A stretch of 63,477 nucleotides of DNA from Muribaculaceae bacterium (GCA_017409345.1 JAFQSX010000028.1:1-63477); one strand, 5' to 3'. Counted from the stretch's first letter, positions 27,608-37,117 are shown. Program-made: numbers and translations. The notes: generated by a model not told the origin, from the letters alone.

Positions 27608-29266
27608 TTAGTAGTGGAACGAACTGCCACCGAGGAATTCGCGAAGGAGACTTGTGTGGGGTATCACTTGGTCGCTGATGGGAGAAAAATAACTTAGGAA
27701 TCGGCGCAAGCGATAGGCTTCGCCATATTCGGGAACATCGCGTGGCACATGTTTCAACACTTCTTCGCCATACTCTTTGATTACTCCAAGTTCAAATAGT
27801 AATGAGGAATTAAACATTGCATCGGCATTTTCTTGATAAGGGAAAATCCATTTTTCTTCGCCTCGACGCACACTTGGCCAGCGTTTAATAGTTGATTCGG
27901 CCGATACACCACGATATTTGGCATCACGAATGATGCGACGCAATAAACGATTATCAGTGGTTGGAACCCAGTTGTGATCATCGATAGATAGTGTTGTTAG
28001 AGCCGATACATATATTGAGAATTTCATTCGAGCCTCTATTTGTGAGGTCAATTCGGGATTTAGCCCATGGATGCCCTCGATAAGTAGTATTGAATTTTCG
28101 TCGAGGCGTATCTTGTTCCCTTTATATTGTCGGCAACCGAGTTCAAAATTATATGTGGGTTGTTCAATTTCTTTGCCGTCAAGCAGAGCATTGAGGTCCT
28201 TGTTAAATAAATCAAGATCTAGAGCATAGAGTGATTCAAAGTCATATTCTCCATTTTCATCAAGAGGAGTATCTACCCTATTGATAAAATAGTCGTCAAG
28301 TGAAATCAGTTTCGGTTCAAGGAGGTTGGTCATCAACTGAATTGCCAACCGTTTAGTAAATGTTGTCTTGCCTGATGACGATGGACCGGCAATTAAAACG
28401 ATGCGTGCCCCACCCTCTTGATATTGTCGTGTGATTTCGTCAGATATGCGTCCAATCTTCTTTTCATGTAGGGCTTCGGCCACATTGATTAATTGTGCTG
28501 TCTTTAATGAGTCATTAATATCGTTAAGTTCACCTACATTCTTAATCCCTATTGTGTGATTAAAATCGGTATATTCGGTAAACGCTTTAAACATTTTTTC
28601 TTGTACAATGGGCTGTGCGGGTTGTGATGGATTTTTAGGATCAAATCCCAATAGGAGCAATCCATCTTTATATGGGATAAGGTCAAAAACATTTATTTGA
28701 CCTGTTGAGGTTGCGAGGTTTCCGTAATAACTGTCGCAAATGTCTCCAAGTTCATAATATACGGTGTAAAGTTCACGAGTTGTCTTGAGGAGTTGTACTT
28801 TGTCGGTAAGGCCTTGTCTTTCAAAGATTTTAATGACATCTTCGGTTAATTGTTCTTTGCGTGTAAAATTTATGTTTTCGTCAACAATTTCACGCATGCG
28901 ATTACGTATTTGATTTACGATGTCGTCAGAGATTGTTTTTTTGCCCTCTAATCGGCAATAATGTCCTCGTGCAACCGAATGTTCAATTCGCAGTCTAACC
29001 CCCGGCAAAACGTCGCAAACGGCTTTATATAGAATCATACATAATGATCGTGTATATACCCGTTGCCCCGAACCGCTCTCTTTAGGGAGAAATTCAACTT
29101 GTTTCGGTCCGAAAACGGGGTAGTTGAGGTCCTCGGTTTTGTTGTTTACACGAGCACATATAGGATTTATATCTATTTGATCTTTTAATCGGTCGAAAAT
29201 GTTTGCAAGAGTTTCACCTCCTTTAAAAGACACATAGCGATTGATGTTTTTGCAGAAAATATTCAT
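27608..29266 (-). CDS. Nucleoside (uridine-type) kinase with ThrRS-like N-terminus
   Basis: This 552-residue protein is a two-part kinase found in Bacteroidota. Residues 1-65 resemble a TGS domain. Residues about 90-200 resemble the second additional domain of threonyl-tRNA synthetase, with HSVARGHYCRL at 96-106. The C-terminal half is a uridine kinase/phosphoribulokinase domain with Walker A GPSSSGKT at 294-301 and the SLDDYF and LLIEGIHGLNP motifs. It should phosphorylate uridine or cytidine for salvage. The synthetase-like part lacks a complete catalytic core, so aminoacylation is not expected. Confidence 0.88.
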   Translation of the reverse strand: MNIFCKNINRYVSFKGGETLANIFDRLKDQIDINPICARVNNKTEDLNYPVFGPKQVEFLPKESGSGQRVYTRSLCMILYKAVCDVLPGVRLRIEHSVARGHYCRLEGKKTISDDIVNQIRNRMREIVDENINFTRKEQLTEDVIKIFERQGLTDKVQLLKTTRELYTVYYELGDICDSYYGNLATSTGQINVFDLIPYKDGLLLLGFDPKNPSQPAQPIVQEKMFKAFTEYTDFNHTIGIKNVGELNDINDSLKTAQLINVAEALHEKKIGRISDEITRQYQEGGARIVLIAGPSSSGKTTFTKRLAIQLMTNLLEPKLISLDDYFINRVDTPLDENGEYDFESLYALDLDLFNKDLNALLDGKEIEQPTYNFELGCRQYKGNKIRLDENSILLIEGIHGLNPELTSQIEARMKFSIYVSALTTLSIDDHNWVPTTDNRLLRRIIRDAKYRGVSAESTIKRWPSVRRGEEKWIFPYQENADAMFNSSLLFELGVIKEYGEEVLKHVPRDVPEYGEAYRLRRFLSYFSPISDQVIPHTSLLREFLGGSSFHY

Positions 29267-29436
29267 GGTTAAGTTTGCTATAATTGAAGATTTATTTTCG
29301 GTTTTAAAGTTACAAAAACTTCCGATAAAATAACTGTTATAAAGTTATAAAAGTTGAAAGAGTAGGGTGCTTATGCATTTTTTTGCGTGTATAAGGGCGA
29401 TATAGGACTATTTTTTTAGGAAGTATAGTAAAAAAG

Positions 29437-29476
29437 TAGCACCTAAATGCTGTTGTGATGAAACATTTAGGTGCTA
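29437..29476 (-). terminator. Terminator of the OAH sulfhydrylase gene
   Basis: A 13-bp stem (29437-29449 with 29464-29476) is followed on the minus strand by five T residues, 49 bases past the stop of the gene. Confidence 0.8.
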
Positions 29477-29525
29477 TATGATTTAGAGTAGCCTTAAAGT
29501 ATAAAAATGGCTACAAGGTTATAAC

Positions 29526-30809
29526 TCATTTAGAATCAAGTGCTTGCTTGATGTCGTTGATAATATCATCAACGTTTTCAATACCTACTGATAGGCGAAT
29601 AAGGTCGGGGCGCACACCGGCTTCTTCCAATTGTTGGTCGCTTAATTGGCGATGAGTGTGGCTTGCAGGGTGGAGCACACATGTGCGAGCATCGGCAACG
29701 TGTGTCACGATAGCAATGAATTTGAGAGAATCCATAAATTTGATAGAGTCTTTGCGACCACCTTTTAGACCAAATGAAATTACACCACAAGAGCCGTTAG
29801 GCATATATTTTTTTGCCAAATCATAGTATTTATTGCCGGGAAGGTCGCAATAATTTACCCACGCTACACGAGGTTCATTTTCAAGGAATTGTGCAACTTT
29901 GAGCGCATTTTCGCAGTGACGAGGCATGCGCAAGTGAAGTGTTTCAAGTCCGAGGTTTAAGAGGAATGCATTTTGTGGTGATTGGATGCTTCCCAAGTCG
30001 CGCATGAGTTGTGCTGTAGCCTTTGTGATGAAAGCCATTTTACCAAATGCTTTGGTGTAAGTGAGGCCATGATATGATTCATCGGGAGTGCATAAACCGG
30101 GGTATTTTTCGGCATGTGCATCCCAATCAAAGTTACCACTATCAACGATTACACCTCCCACGCTTGTGGCATGGCCATCCATATATTTTGTGGTAGAGTG
30201 TATCACTATATCAGCACCCCATTCAAATGGACGGCAATTTATGGGGGTAGGGAAGGTGTTGTCAATAATCAATGGCATTCCATTGCGATGCGCAACGCGT
30301 GCAAACTTCTCAATATCAAGAACATCTAGCGAGGGATTTGACACAGTTTCTCCGAAAAGAGCCTTTGTGTTTGGGCGAATTGCTGCTTCAATTTCTTCTT
30401 CAGTGGCATCGGGATTGATGAAAGTAACATCTATGCCGAGTTTTTTAAGGGTAACGCTGAATAAGTTGAATGTCCCGCCATATATTGCCGAAGAACTGAT
30501 GAAGTGATCACCGGCCTCGCAAATATTGAAAATAGCGTAGAAATTAGCAGCCTGACCACTGGATGTTAACATAGCTGCTACACCACCTTCAAGGGCTGCA
30601 ATTTTGGCTGCAACAGCGTCGTTTGTGGGGTTTTGTAGGCGAGTATAGAAATAGCCGCTATCTTCGAGGTCGAAAAGGCGTGCCATTTGCTCGCTTGTAT
30701 CGTATTTGAATGTAGTACTTTGGTAGATTGGGAGCACACGAGGCTCTCCTTTTTTAGGGGTCCACCCGGCTTGAACGCAAAGGGTTTCGGGTTTGAATTT
30801 TTGTGACAT
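29526..30809 (-). CDS. metY: O-acetylhomoserine aminocarboxypropyltransferase (OAH sulfhydrylase)
   Basis: This 427-residue PLP enzyme of the Cys/Met metabolism family joins sulfide or methanethiol to O-acetylhomoserine, giving homocysteine or methionine. The PLP lysine is K208 in VIHSTTKYMDGH. The family blocks YTRLQNPTNDA, SSGQAANF, SSAIYGGTFNLF and DNTFPTP are present. Length and an insertion around 230-250 favour MetY over shorter MetB/MetC enzymes. It has its own promoter and terminator. Confidence 0.92.
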   Translation of the reverse strand: MSQKFKPETLCVQAGWTPKKGEPRVLPIYQSTTFKYDTSEQMARLFDLEDSGYFYTRLQNPTNDAVAAKIAALEGGVAAMLTSSGQAANFYAIFNICEAGDHFISSSAIYGGTFNLFSVTLKKLGIDVTFINPDATEEEIEAAIRPNTKALFGETVSNPSLDVLDIEKFARVAHRNGMPLIIDNTFPTPINCRPFEWGADIVIHSTTKYMDGHATSVGGVIVDSGNFDWDAHAEKYPGLCTPDESYHGLTYTKAFGKMAFITKATAQLMRDLGSIQSPQNAFLLNLGLETLHLRMPRHCENALKVAQFLENEPRVAWVNYCDLPGNKYYDLAKKYMPNGSCGVISFGLKGGRKDSIKFMDSLKFIAIVTHVADARTCVLHPASHTHRQLSDQQLEEAGVRPDLIRLSVGIENVDDIINDIKQALDSK

Positions 30810-30833
30810 CTTATATCGTTTTTAATTTGGGTG

Positions 30834-30841
30834 CAAATTTA
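30834..30841 (-). promoter_or_regulatory. -7 promoter box for metY
   Basis: On the minus strand this reads TAAATTTG, 24 bases before the ATG at 30809. Confidence 0.55.
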
Positions 30842-30887
30842 ATCAGTTTTTCTTAATAATAAAGGGAATTAATGGATTTTCTATCGA

Positions 30888-31592
30888 CTATTTTCTTTGC
30901 ATAAAATGTTGACGTAAATCGGGATTAAGTCGCTCAATGGCATAACGTAGAGCAGTGCGAGGCATTTTGGTTGAGAATTTTTCGAGAAAATCAAGCAAAA
31001 TTTGCTCATCTTTTTTGCCAATTTCGCGCAAAAGCCAACCGGTGGCCTTGTGGATTAAGGGGTGAGGGTGGGTTAAATATCGCTCAGAAAGCCGTAGGGT
31101 GTCCTCAAATCGATTTTTACGCACCAAAGTGAGGGTTGATACTATCGCAATGCGTTGAAGCCACAGATTGTCGCTAAAACTTAATTGGTCGAGTAGGGCG
31201 GGATTGGGATTTGAGAGTATAAATGTGCCTAAAATATATGGAGCAGATAGGTCAACAAGATCCCAATTATTGGCAAATGTTCCACGTGTAACATAGAAAT
31301 CAACGATGCTTTTTTGCTCTTCTGTGTCTTTGCTTTTTTTGAATCGTTCGACTAGTGCCAAAAATCCCGAAAGACGAAATTCATGAATTTCACTTTTGAG
31401 CATTTCATCGATCAGTGAAATTTCTACATCAAAATATTTTTTTGCCACTCGACGATTTTCGGGAACCGATAATCCTATAAATTTATCCCCTTCGCCATAT
31501 TCTCCTTTTCCGGTTTTGAAAAACGACATGAAAATTTTTATCTTTTCGGGGTTAGCTGCTTTGCGAAGTTCTTCTTGCCAATTTTTTATCAT
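30888..31592 (-). CDS. DNA alkylation repair protein (AlkD family)
   Basis: This 234-residue all-helical HEAT-repeat DNA glycosylase should excise N3- and N7-alkylated bases. The residues known to matter in Bacillus cereus AlkD are conserved: W110 and D114 in NWDLVD, and R147 in LWLQRIAIV. The N-terminal QEELRKAANPEKIKIFMSFFKTGKGEYGEGD-type start is also typical. A near-perfect parS site lies inside this gene at 31278-31293. The transcript starts close to the ATG. Confidence 0.92.
   Translation of the reverse strand: MIKNWQEELRKAANPEKIKIFMSFFKTGKGEYGEGDKFIGLSVPENRRVAKKYFDVEISLIDEMLKSEIHEFRLSGFLALVERFKKSKDTEEQKSIVDFYVTRGTFANNWDLVDLSAPYILGTFILSNPNPALLDQLSFSDNLWLQRIAIVSTLTLVRKNRFEDTLRLSERYLTHPHPLIHKATGWLLREIGKKDEQILLDFLEKFSTKMPRTALRYAIERLNPDLRQHFMQRK
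31278..31293. promoter_or_regulatory. parS-like ParB-binding site 1
   Basis: TGTTCCACGTGTAACA matches the conserved parS sequence TGTTCCACGTGAAACA at 15 of 16 positions. It lies in the alkD-like coding sequence, as many parS sites lie inside genes. Confidence 0.65.
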
Positions 31593-31606
31593 CTTGAATT
31601 TTTTGT

Positions 31607-31614
31607 CAAAGGTA
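31607..31614 (-). promoter_or_regulatory. -7 promoter box for the AlkD-like gene
   Basis: On the minus strand this reads TACCTTTG, 14 bases before the ATG, so the leader is very short. Confidence 0.55.
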
Positions 31615-31886
31615 GTGATTTTTTTTGCCGTTTTGAGTCAAAAATTCCGTCCCCGTCATCGGAATGGATTCAAATATTAAATTCTCGTGGCGTTAAAATG
31701 TGGGGTAAATTGGCGATTAATAGGGTGTTAAGGGCATTTTTGACCATTTGTAGAAAAATGTCAGAAAAATTCGAAAAAACGACAATTTTGCTAATTTTGG
31801 TAGAAATGTCGCATTAAAATTTCATTAGAATGTTTTTTTGAAAAATAGAGTTGAAAATTGCTATTGTGACAAAAAATAAAAATAGT

Positions 31887-31894
31887 TACATTTG
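31887..31894 (+). promoter_or_regulatory. -7 promoter box for the ybeY operon
   Basis: TACATTTG matches TAnnTTTG, 23 bases before the ybeY ATG. A TTG-containing -33 element lies about 23 bases upstream at 31864. Confidence 0.6.
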
Positions 31895-31917
31895 TAGGTT
31901 AAAAACTTTTTTGGAAA

Positions 31918-32352
31918 ATGACGACTGACAAAATTCAAATTGTATGTGAAGGGGTAGAACTGCCCTTAATCGATTTGTCTAAAATTGCAAATTGGATTGA
32001 GCAGGTGGCAAAATCGCACGACCGAATTGTGGGACCACTTACTTATATCTTTTGTGATGATGAAAAAATCATAGAGGTTAATCGTCAGTTTCTTCAACAC
32101 GATTACTATACCGATATTATTACCTTTGATTATTCTCGAGGCAAACGCATCAGTGGAGATATGTTTATTTCGTTAGATACCGTTGCTAGTAATGCAGAGA
32201 TGCTTGGCGTAAGTTATGAATCTGAATTACATAGAGTTATCATTCATGGTGTGCTACATCTTTGTGGTATTGATGATAAGGGTGAAGGTGAACGTGAGAT
32301 AATGGAAGGTTTTGAAAATAAGGCGCTTGACATGTTTCGAGCAATGAATTGA
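31918..32352 (+). CDS. ybeY: Endoribonuclease YbeY
   Basis: This 144-residue metal-dependent RNase matures the 3' end of 16S rRNA and takes part in ribosome quality control. The zinc motif is HGVLHLCGIDD, with H110 and H114. The third ligand of the usual HxxxHxxGxDH motif is replaced, reading D119-D120-K. That substitution is, to my knowledge, usual in Bacteroidota YbeY proteins, so it need not mean loss of function. It heads an operon with mnmG (19 bases apart). Confidence 0.93.
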   Translation: MTTDKIQIVCEGVELPLIDLSKIANWIEQVAKSHDRIVGPLTYIFCDDEKIIEVNRQFLQHDYYTDIITFDYSRGKRISGDMFISLDTVASNAEMLGVSYESELHRVIIHGVLHLCGIDDKGEGEREIMEGFENKALDMFRAMN

Positions 32353-32371
32353 ATTTAATTTCTATCGCAAT

Positions 32372-34249
32372 ATGAAGTTTGAATATGATGTAATTGTAGT
32401 GGGTGCAGGGCATGCGGGCTGTGAGGCTGCTTCAGCAGCGGCTAGATTGGGATCGCAGACACTTCTCATCACAATGGATATGAACAAGATTGCTCAGATG
32501 AGTTGTAATCCGGCTGTAGGTGGTATTGCAAAGGGGCAAATTGTTAGGGAAATTGATGCGTTGGGTGGCCAGATGGGTATTGTGACCGATCGCACGGCAA
32601 TACAATTCCGTATGCTCAATCGCTCAAAAGGGCCGGCTATGTGGAGTCCTCGTGCGCAAAGCGACCGCATGAAATTTAGTGCCGAATGGCGTCGTATCCT
32701 TGAAAATACACCAAATCTTTCAATGTGGCAAGATTCGGTAACAGGATTATTGATTGAAAACAATGAAATACGTGGTGTTCACACTGCCTTGGGCGTTGAT
32801 TTCAACGCGAAATCGGTGGTGTTGACAGCCGGTACTTTCCTTAATGGATTAATGCATATAGGACGAGTTCAACTTCAGGGTGGGCGTGTGTCAGAGCCTG
32901 CGTCGCATGGTATAACCGAACAATTGCGCGATATGGGATTTACTACCGAGCGAATGAAAACAGGAACACCTGTTCGCATTGATGGTCGTAGTGTGAAATG
33001 GGAATTGACTACGCCACAAGAGGGCGAAGATGATTTTCATCAATTTTCATATCTTCCGGGCGTGTCGCGTGAATTAAAACAGAGAAAATGTTATACTGTA
33101 TATACAAATCCCACAACTCACGACATATTGCGAGACGGATTGCCCGATTCTCCATTATATAATGGGCAAATTCAAAGTATAGGGCCTCGTTATTGTCCAA
33201 GTATCGAAACTAAGATTGTAACCTTTGCCGATAAACAAGAACATCAATTGTTCTTAGAGCCCGAAGGAGAGGATACTCAAGAATTTTATCTCAATGGTTT
33301 CTCTTCATCATTACCATTGAATATTCAAATAAATGCGCTAAAAACAGTACCTGCGCTTGCCGATGTGCAGATATATCGTCCCGGTTATGCTATAGAATAT
33401 GACTTTTTTGACCCAACACAACTTCACCACACCCTCGAAACAAAGTTGGTGAAAGGGCTTTATTTTGCCGGTCAAGTAAATGGTACTACCGGATATGAAG
33501 AGGCTGCAGGGCAGGGGTTGGTTGCAGGTATAAATGCCGATGCTTCGGCTCATGGCAAACCTTCGTTTGTGTTGGCTCGTGATGAAGCATATATCGGAGT
33601 GCTAATTGACGATCTTGTAACTAAAGGCGTAGATGAGCCTTATCGCATGTTTACTTCGCGTGCCGAGTATCGCATTTTGCTACGCCAGGATGATGCTGAT
33701 ATGCGTCTCACTTCTCGCGGATATGAGATTGGATTGGCCACTCAAGAAAGATATGATCTAATGCAAGCCAAAAGAGAGCAGCGCGATGCATTGATTAATT
33801 TTGCGCGTGAGTTTTCTATTAAGCCTGCGTTGATAAATCCTGCTCTTGAGGAGTTGGGAACAACACCTTTAAAGCAAGGTGTAAAATTATATGATTTGAT
33901 ATTGCGTCCGCAACTCTCTATTCTCATGCTTGCACCTCATATCAAAGCATTGCAAGAACACTTAAACTCTATTGAGGAGGCACGTCGTGAGGAGATAATC
34001 GAGGCTGCTGAGATATTAATAAAATATCAAGGATATATCGACCGCGAGCAATTGATCGCCGACAAGATTCGCCGACTCGAAGGTGTAAAATTGGCCGGTA
34101 AAATTAATTATTCGGAGATAAAATCGCTCTCAACCGAAGCGCGTCAAAAACTCGAAAAAATCAATCCCGAGACAGTGGCTCAAGCGTCACGCATTCCGGG
34201 AATTTCCCCAAGTGATATTAATATTTTGCTGCTTCTTTTGGGTAGATAA
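32372..34249 (+). CDS. mnmG: tRNA uridine-5-carboxymethylaminomethyl synthesis enzyme MnmG (GidA)
   Basis: This 625-residue FAD protein works with MnmE to modify U34 in the wobble position of certain tRNAs. The FAD-binding motif GAGHAGCEAA is at residues 11-20, followed by NPAVGGIAKGQIVREIDALGG (quoted in part: PAVGGIAKGQIVREI) and GPAMWSPRAQ. The C-terminal helical GidA-associated domain (YEIGLATQERYD, LEKINPETVAQASRIPGISP) binds tRNA and MnmE. Length is typical. It lies between ybeY and a parS site; mnmG close to oriC is a frequent arrangement in bacteria. Confidence 0.97.
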   Translation: MKFEYDVIVVGAGHAGCEAASAAARLGSQTLLITMDMNKIAQMSCNPAVGGIAKGQIVREIDALGGQMGIVTDRTAIQFRMLNRSKGPAMWSPRAQSDRMKFSAEWRRILENTPNLSMWQDSVTGLLIENNEIRGVHTALGVDFNAKSVVLTAGTFLNGLMHIGRVQLQGGRVSEPASHGITEQLRDMGFTTERMKTGTPVRIDGRSVKWELTTPQEGEDDFHQFSYLPGVSRELKQRKCYTVYTNPTTHDILRDGLPDSPLYNGQIQSIGPRYCPSIETKIVTFADKQEHQLFLEPEGEDTQEFYLNGFSSSLPLNIQINALKTVPALADVQIYRPGYAIEYDFFDPTQLHHTLETKLVKGLYFAGQVNGTTGYEEAAGQGLVAGINADASAHGKPSFVLARDEAYIGVLIDDLVTKGVDEPYRMFTSRAEYRILLRQDDADMRLTSRGYEIGLATQERYDLMQAKREQRDALINFAREFSIKPALINPALEELGTTPLKQGVKLYDLILRPQLSILMLAPHIKALQEHLNSIEEARREEIIEAAEILIKYQGYIDREQLIADKIRRLEGVKLAGKINYSEIKSLSTEARQKLEKINPETVAQASRIPGISPSDINILLLLLGR

Positions 34250-34259
34250 TCGCGTGAAA

Positions 34260-34275
34260 TGTTTCACGTGGAACA
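34260..34275. promoter_or_regulatory. parS site 2, perfect match
   Basis: TGTTTCACGTGGAACA is the exact reverse complement of the conserved parS sequence TGTTCCACGTGAAACA. It lies in the 67-base gap between mnmG and apt. ParB loads at such sites to organise origin segregation. Confidence 0.85.
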
Positions 34276-34316
34276 TTTGTAATAATTGAAAAATCAACAA
34301 CTTAAAACGACATACG

Positions 34317-34835
34317 ATGGAATACGTAAAATCTAAAGTTCGTGACATTATCGACTTTCCTCAAAAGGGAATTGTGTTTAAAGATTTAACTACAGTGTTT
34401 AAAGATCCTCGCGCTCTTCACCTGATCAGTTGGGACCTTGCAAAGCTTTACAAAGATAAAGGAATTACCAAAGTGGTAGGTATTGAATCACGTGGATTTA
34501 TTGCCGGTTCAATTTTGGCTTTCAAATTAGATGCCGGATTTGTTCCTGTACGCAAGCCCGGAAAATTGCCTGCCGATACTATCAAGGCTTCTTATGAAAA
34601 AGAGTACGGAACAGACACTATCGAAATTCATAGCGATGCTATCACCGAAGATGATGTTGTGGTAATTCACGACGACGTACTTGCTACCGGTGGCACAATG
34701 GCGGCCGCTATCGAACTCATCAAAAGCATGAAGCCTAAGAAAATTTATGTGAACTTTATTATCGAATTGAGCATGCTTAATGGTCGTGCGGCTCTTCCTC
34801 AAGATATAGAAGTTACCTCTTTGATTTCTTATTAA
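34317..34835 (+). CDS. apt: Adenine phosphoribosyltransferase
   Basis: This 172-residue purine salvage enzyme turns adenine and PRPP into AMP. The PRPP-binding motif is VVVIHDDVLATGGTMAAA, around residues 120-137. The N-terminal IVFKDLTTVFKD and GIESRGFIAGS segments are typical of APT. It is cytoplasmic. It follows mnmG by 67 bases, with the parS site in between, and precedes uvrC by 25 bases. Confidence 0.96.
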   Translation: MEYVKSKVRDIIDFPQKGIVFKDLTTVFKDPRALHLISWDLAKLYKDKGITKVVGIESRGFIAGSILAFKLDAGFVPVRKPGKLPADTIKASYEKEYGTDTIEIHSDAITEDDVVVIHDDVLATGGTMAAAIELIKSMKPKKIYVNFIIELSMLNGRAALPQDIEVTSLISY

Positions 34836-34860
34836 GGCTGGGTTTTGAAGCATATTTTAT

Positions 34861-36663
34861 ATGCTAAAAAGTAAATCACAACAATTGCAAGAGAAGATTT
34901 CTATTCTTCCCGATACTCCCGGTGTATATATCTATTATAATGCCGAGGGGGAAGTGATTTATGTAGGAAAAGCTAAAAATCTAAAGCGACGTGTTTCGTC
35001 CTATTTTAATCGGGAGCATGAGGTGGTGCGCACACGATTACTTGTGCGTGCCATTCACGATATGAGCTATATTGTGGTGCCCACCGAACAAGATGCTCTC
35101 AACCTCGAAAATTCGCTCATAAAAGAGCATCAACCTCGATATAATGTGTTGCTCAAAGATGATAAATCCTACCCTTGGATTTGTGTCACCGGCGAACATT
35201 ATCCGCGAGTTTTTCTCACTTATAACTACAAAAAAGATGGGTCGAAATATTACGGACCTTATACCAATCAGTCGGTGGCTCGTGCCGTGCTTCGGCTCAT
35301 TGACGACCTTTATCCCATTCGCACCTGTCGCCACATGATTACTCCCGAATTTATCGAGAAGGGGAAAGGGCGATTGTGTTTGGAATATCACATGAAACGA
35401 TGCAAGGGGTGCTGCACCGGTTTGATTTCGATTGATGAATATGCGTCGTATATCGCTCGCATTCGCCAAATTCTTCGTGGAGAAACACAAGAACTAATGT
35501 CGTATCTTCGCGACGAAATGGCGCGTCTTGCTATGGAGCTTCGTTTTGAAGAGGCACAGGCGTTAAAAGAAAAATATCAACTCATTGAGCGATATAATGC
35601 CAAGAGTGTGATTGTGAGTCAAACGGTGCAAGATATCGATGTATTTGGGCTTGAAGATGATGATAAAGATGTGTATATCAATTATATGCATGTGCGCCGT
35701 GGGGTGGTGGTGAGCAGTGTTACATTGCAATATAAACGTCGTCTTGAAGAGTCGCAGGCGCAACTGTTGGCTTATGCCATGAGTGAAATTTCAAAACAGT
35801 TTTCGGTTGATTATAAAGATGTTATCGTGCCGGTTGTGCCCGAAGTTGAAATGGAGGGGGTGAATTTTATCATTCCCCAACGTGGCGACAAGATGAAATT
35901 GCTTGATGTATCAACTCGTAACGCGCGTCAACGAAAAATTGACACTCTCAAGCAGATGGAGAAAAAGAATCCCGAACAGCGATTGGAACGCACGCTTGAG
36001 CGCATGAAAACCGATTTCCGTCTCTCTGAATTGCCTCGCCACATAGAGTGTTTTGATAACTCCAATATTCAAGGCACAAATCCGGTATCGGCTTGCGTGG
36101 TATTTCGTAATGCCAAGCCCTCAAAACGTGACTATCGTCACTTCTTAATCAAAACGGTGGAAGGCCCCAACGACTTCGCATCGATGAAAGAGGTGCTAAC
36201 ACGCCGTTATTCGCGACTTTTGCAAGAAGGACAGGGGTTGCCTCAACTCATAGTCGTCGATGGCGGTAAAGGGCAATTAAGTGCCGCTGTAGGGGTTCTT
36301 GATGAATTGGGCCTACGCGGCAAGATTGCGATCATCGGCATTGCCGAGCGATTAGAGGAGATATATTTTCCCGGAGATAGTGTGCCATTGTATATCGACA
36401 AAAACTCCGAATCATTAAAAGTAATCCAACATCTTCGCGACGAAGCACACCGATTTGGCATCACACATCACCGCAATCGCCGCAGCAAATCACAAGTAGT
36501 CTCAGCCCTCGACTCAATAAAAGGGGTGGGGGAGAAAACACGCACCACACTCCTTCAGCACTTCAAAAGCCTCAAACGCATTCGCGAAGCCTCCCTTGCC
36601 GACATCACAGCCGTCATCGGCCCCGCCAAAGCCCAAATAGTGTATGAGGCGCTGAAGAAATAG
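34861..36663 (+). CDS. uvrC: Excinuclease ABC subunit C
   Basis: This 600-residue nuclease makes both incisions in nucleotide excision repair, together with UvrA and UvrB. Residues 15-100 are the GIY-YIG nuclease (TPGVYIYYNAEGEVIYVGKA, NLKRRVSSYF). A UVR motif that contacts UvrB lies near 205-235 (ELRFEEAQALKEKYQLIE). The UvrC RNase H-like domain holds HIECFDNSNIQGTNPV and VVDGGKGQL. Two helix-hairpin-helix motifs end the protein. Its stop is TAG, which shows that TAG is an ordinary stop here. It is the last gene of the ybeY operon. Confidence 0.97.
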   Translation: MLKSKSQQLQEKISILPDTPGVYIYYNAEGEVIYVGKAKNLKRRVSSYFNREHEVVRTRLLVRAIHDMSYIVVPTEQDALNLENSLIKEHQPRYNVLLKDDKSYPWICVTGEHYPRVFLTYNYKKDGSKYYGPYTNQSVARAVLRLIDDLYPIRTCRHMITPEFIEKGKGRLCLEYHMKRCKGCCTGLISIDEYASYIARIRQILRGETQELMSYLRDEMARLAMELRFEEAQALKEKYQLIERYNAKSVIVSQTVQDIDVFGLEDDDKDVYINYMHVRRGVVVSSVTLQYKRRLEESQAQLLAYAMSEISKQFSVDYKDVIVPVVPEVEMEGVNFIIPQRGDKMKLLDVSTRNARQRKIDTLKQMEKKNPEQRLERTLERMKTDFRLSELPRHIECFDNSNIQGTNPVSACVVFRNAKPSKRDYRHFLIKTVEGPNDFASMKEVLTRRYSRLLQEGQGLPQLIVVDGGKGQLSAAVGVLDELGLRGKIAIIGIAERLEEIYFPGDSVPLYIDKNSESLKVIQHLRDEAHRFGITHHRNRRSKSQVVSALDSIKGVGEKTRTTLLQHFKSLKRIREASLADITAVIGPAKAQIVYEALKK

Positions 36664-36688
36664 GGCAGGGAGGATATATTACGTTGAA

Positions 36689-37117
36689 TTATAAATCATT
36701 ATTAATGATTGGTTGTTCCATTAGTTGCATGTCATAATATTCCAAATCTGTTTCGTAATATATTTTTTTATTATTTTGAATTTTCCCTCGAATCCCCAAG
36801 CAAACCATATATTTACCATCAAAATAATATATAACTTTAGTTGCGTTTTTATCGGATTTATTAACCTTTAATATCCTTCCATATTTAGTGGAAAGTTCCT
36901 TTTGTAGACTATTGAATCTATTTATTACATTTTGTTCCGTATATTTAAAGTTGTCGTGATAACGAAATCTTATTTCACATAATTTATCATTATGAAAATA
37001 AGTACAAATAGCATCCCACTTATATCCTGCAAAAGTTTCTTTAGAAATAGATAATGCCCCAAAATCTTCTCCAATATAGAGTGTATTAGTAGGTTCTTTC
37101 CCAAAATAATTCCACAT
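36689..37117 (-). CDS. Small protein of unknown function
   Basis: This 142-residue protein is rich in aromatic and charged residues and has no signal peptide. It starts MWNYFGKEPTN and contains a strand-helix-strand part (WDAICTYFHNDKLCEIRFRY, then ENVINRF-type helix, then KVIYYFDGKYMVCLGI). The abrupt N-terminus in the middle of a strand-like part suggests that the 5' end is missing or that the true start was lost. It converges with uvrC with 25 bases between. No family is claimed. Confidence 0.5.
   Translation of the reverse strand: MWNYFGKEPTNTLYIGEDFGALSISKETFAGYKWDAICTYFHNDKLCEIRFRYHDNFKYTEQNVINRFNSLQKELSTKYGRILKVNKSDKNATKVIYYFDGKYMVCLGIRGKIQNNKKIYYETDLEYYDMQLMEQPIINNDL

Larger units (their letters stand above)
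31593..31917. other. Divergent promoter region alkD / ybeY
   Basis: This 325-base spacer holds the minus-strand promoter of the AlkD gene and the plus-strand promoter of ybeY. The middle (about 31630-31860) is AT-rich with repeated TTTT and AAAAATG words, and I see no gene, hairpin or known site in it. Confidence 0.6.

Noticed and set aside
27608-29266. Threonyl-tRNA synthetase
   Set aside because: Only the TGS and second additional domain are like ThrRS; the class II catalytic motifs are missing and a uridine-kinase domain takes their place.
31918-32352. Inactive YbeY because the third histidine is missing
   Set aside because: The GIDDK form seems to be usual in this phylum, and the rest of the motif and gene order with mnmG are intact.
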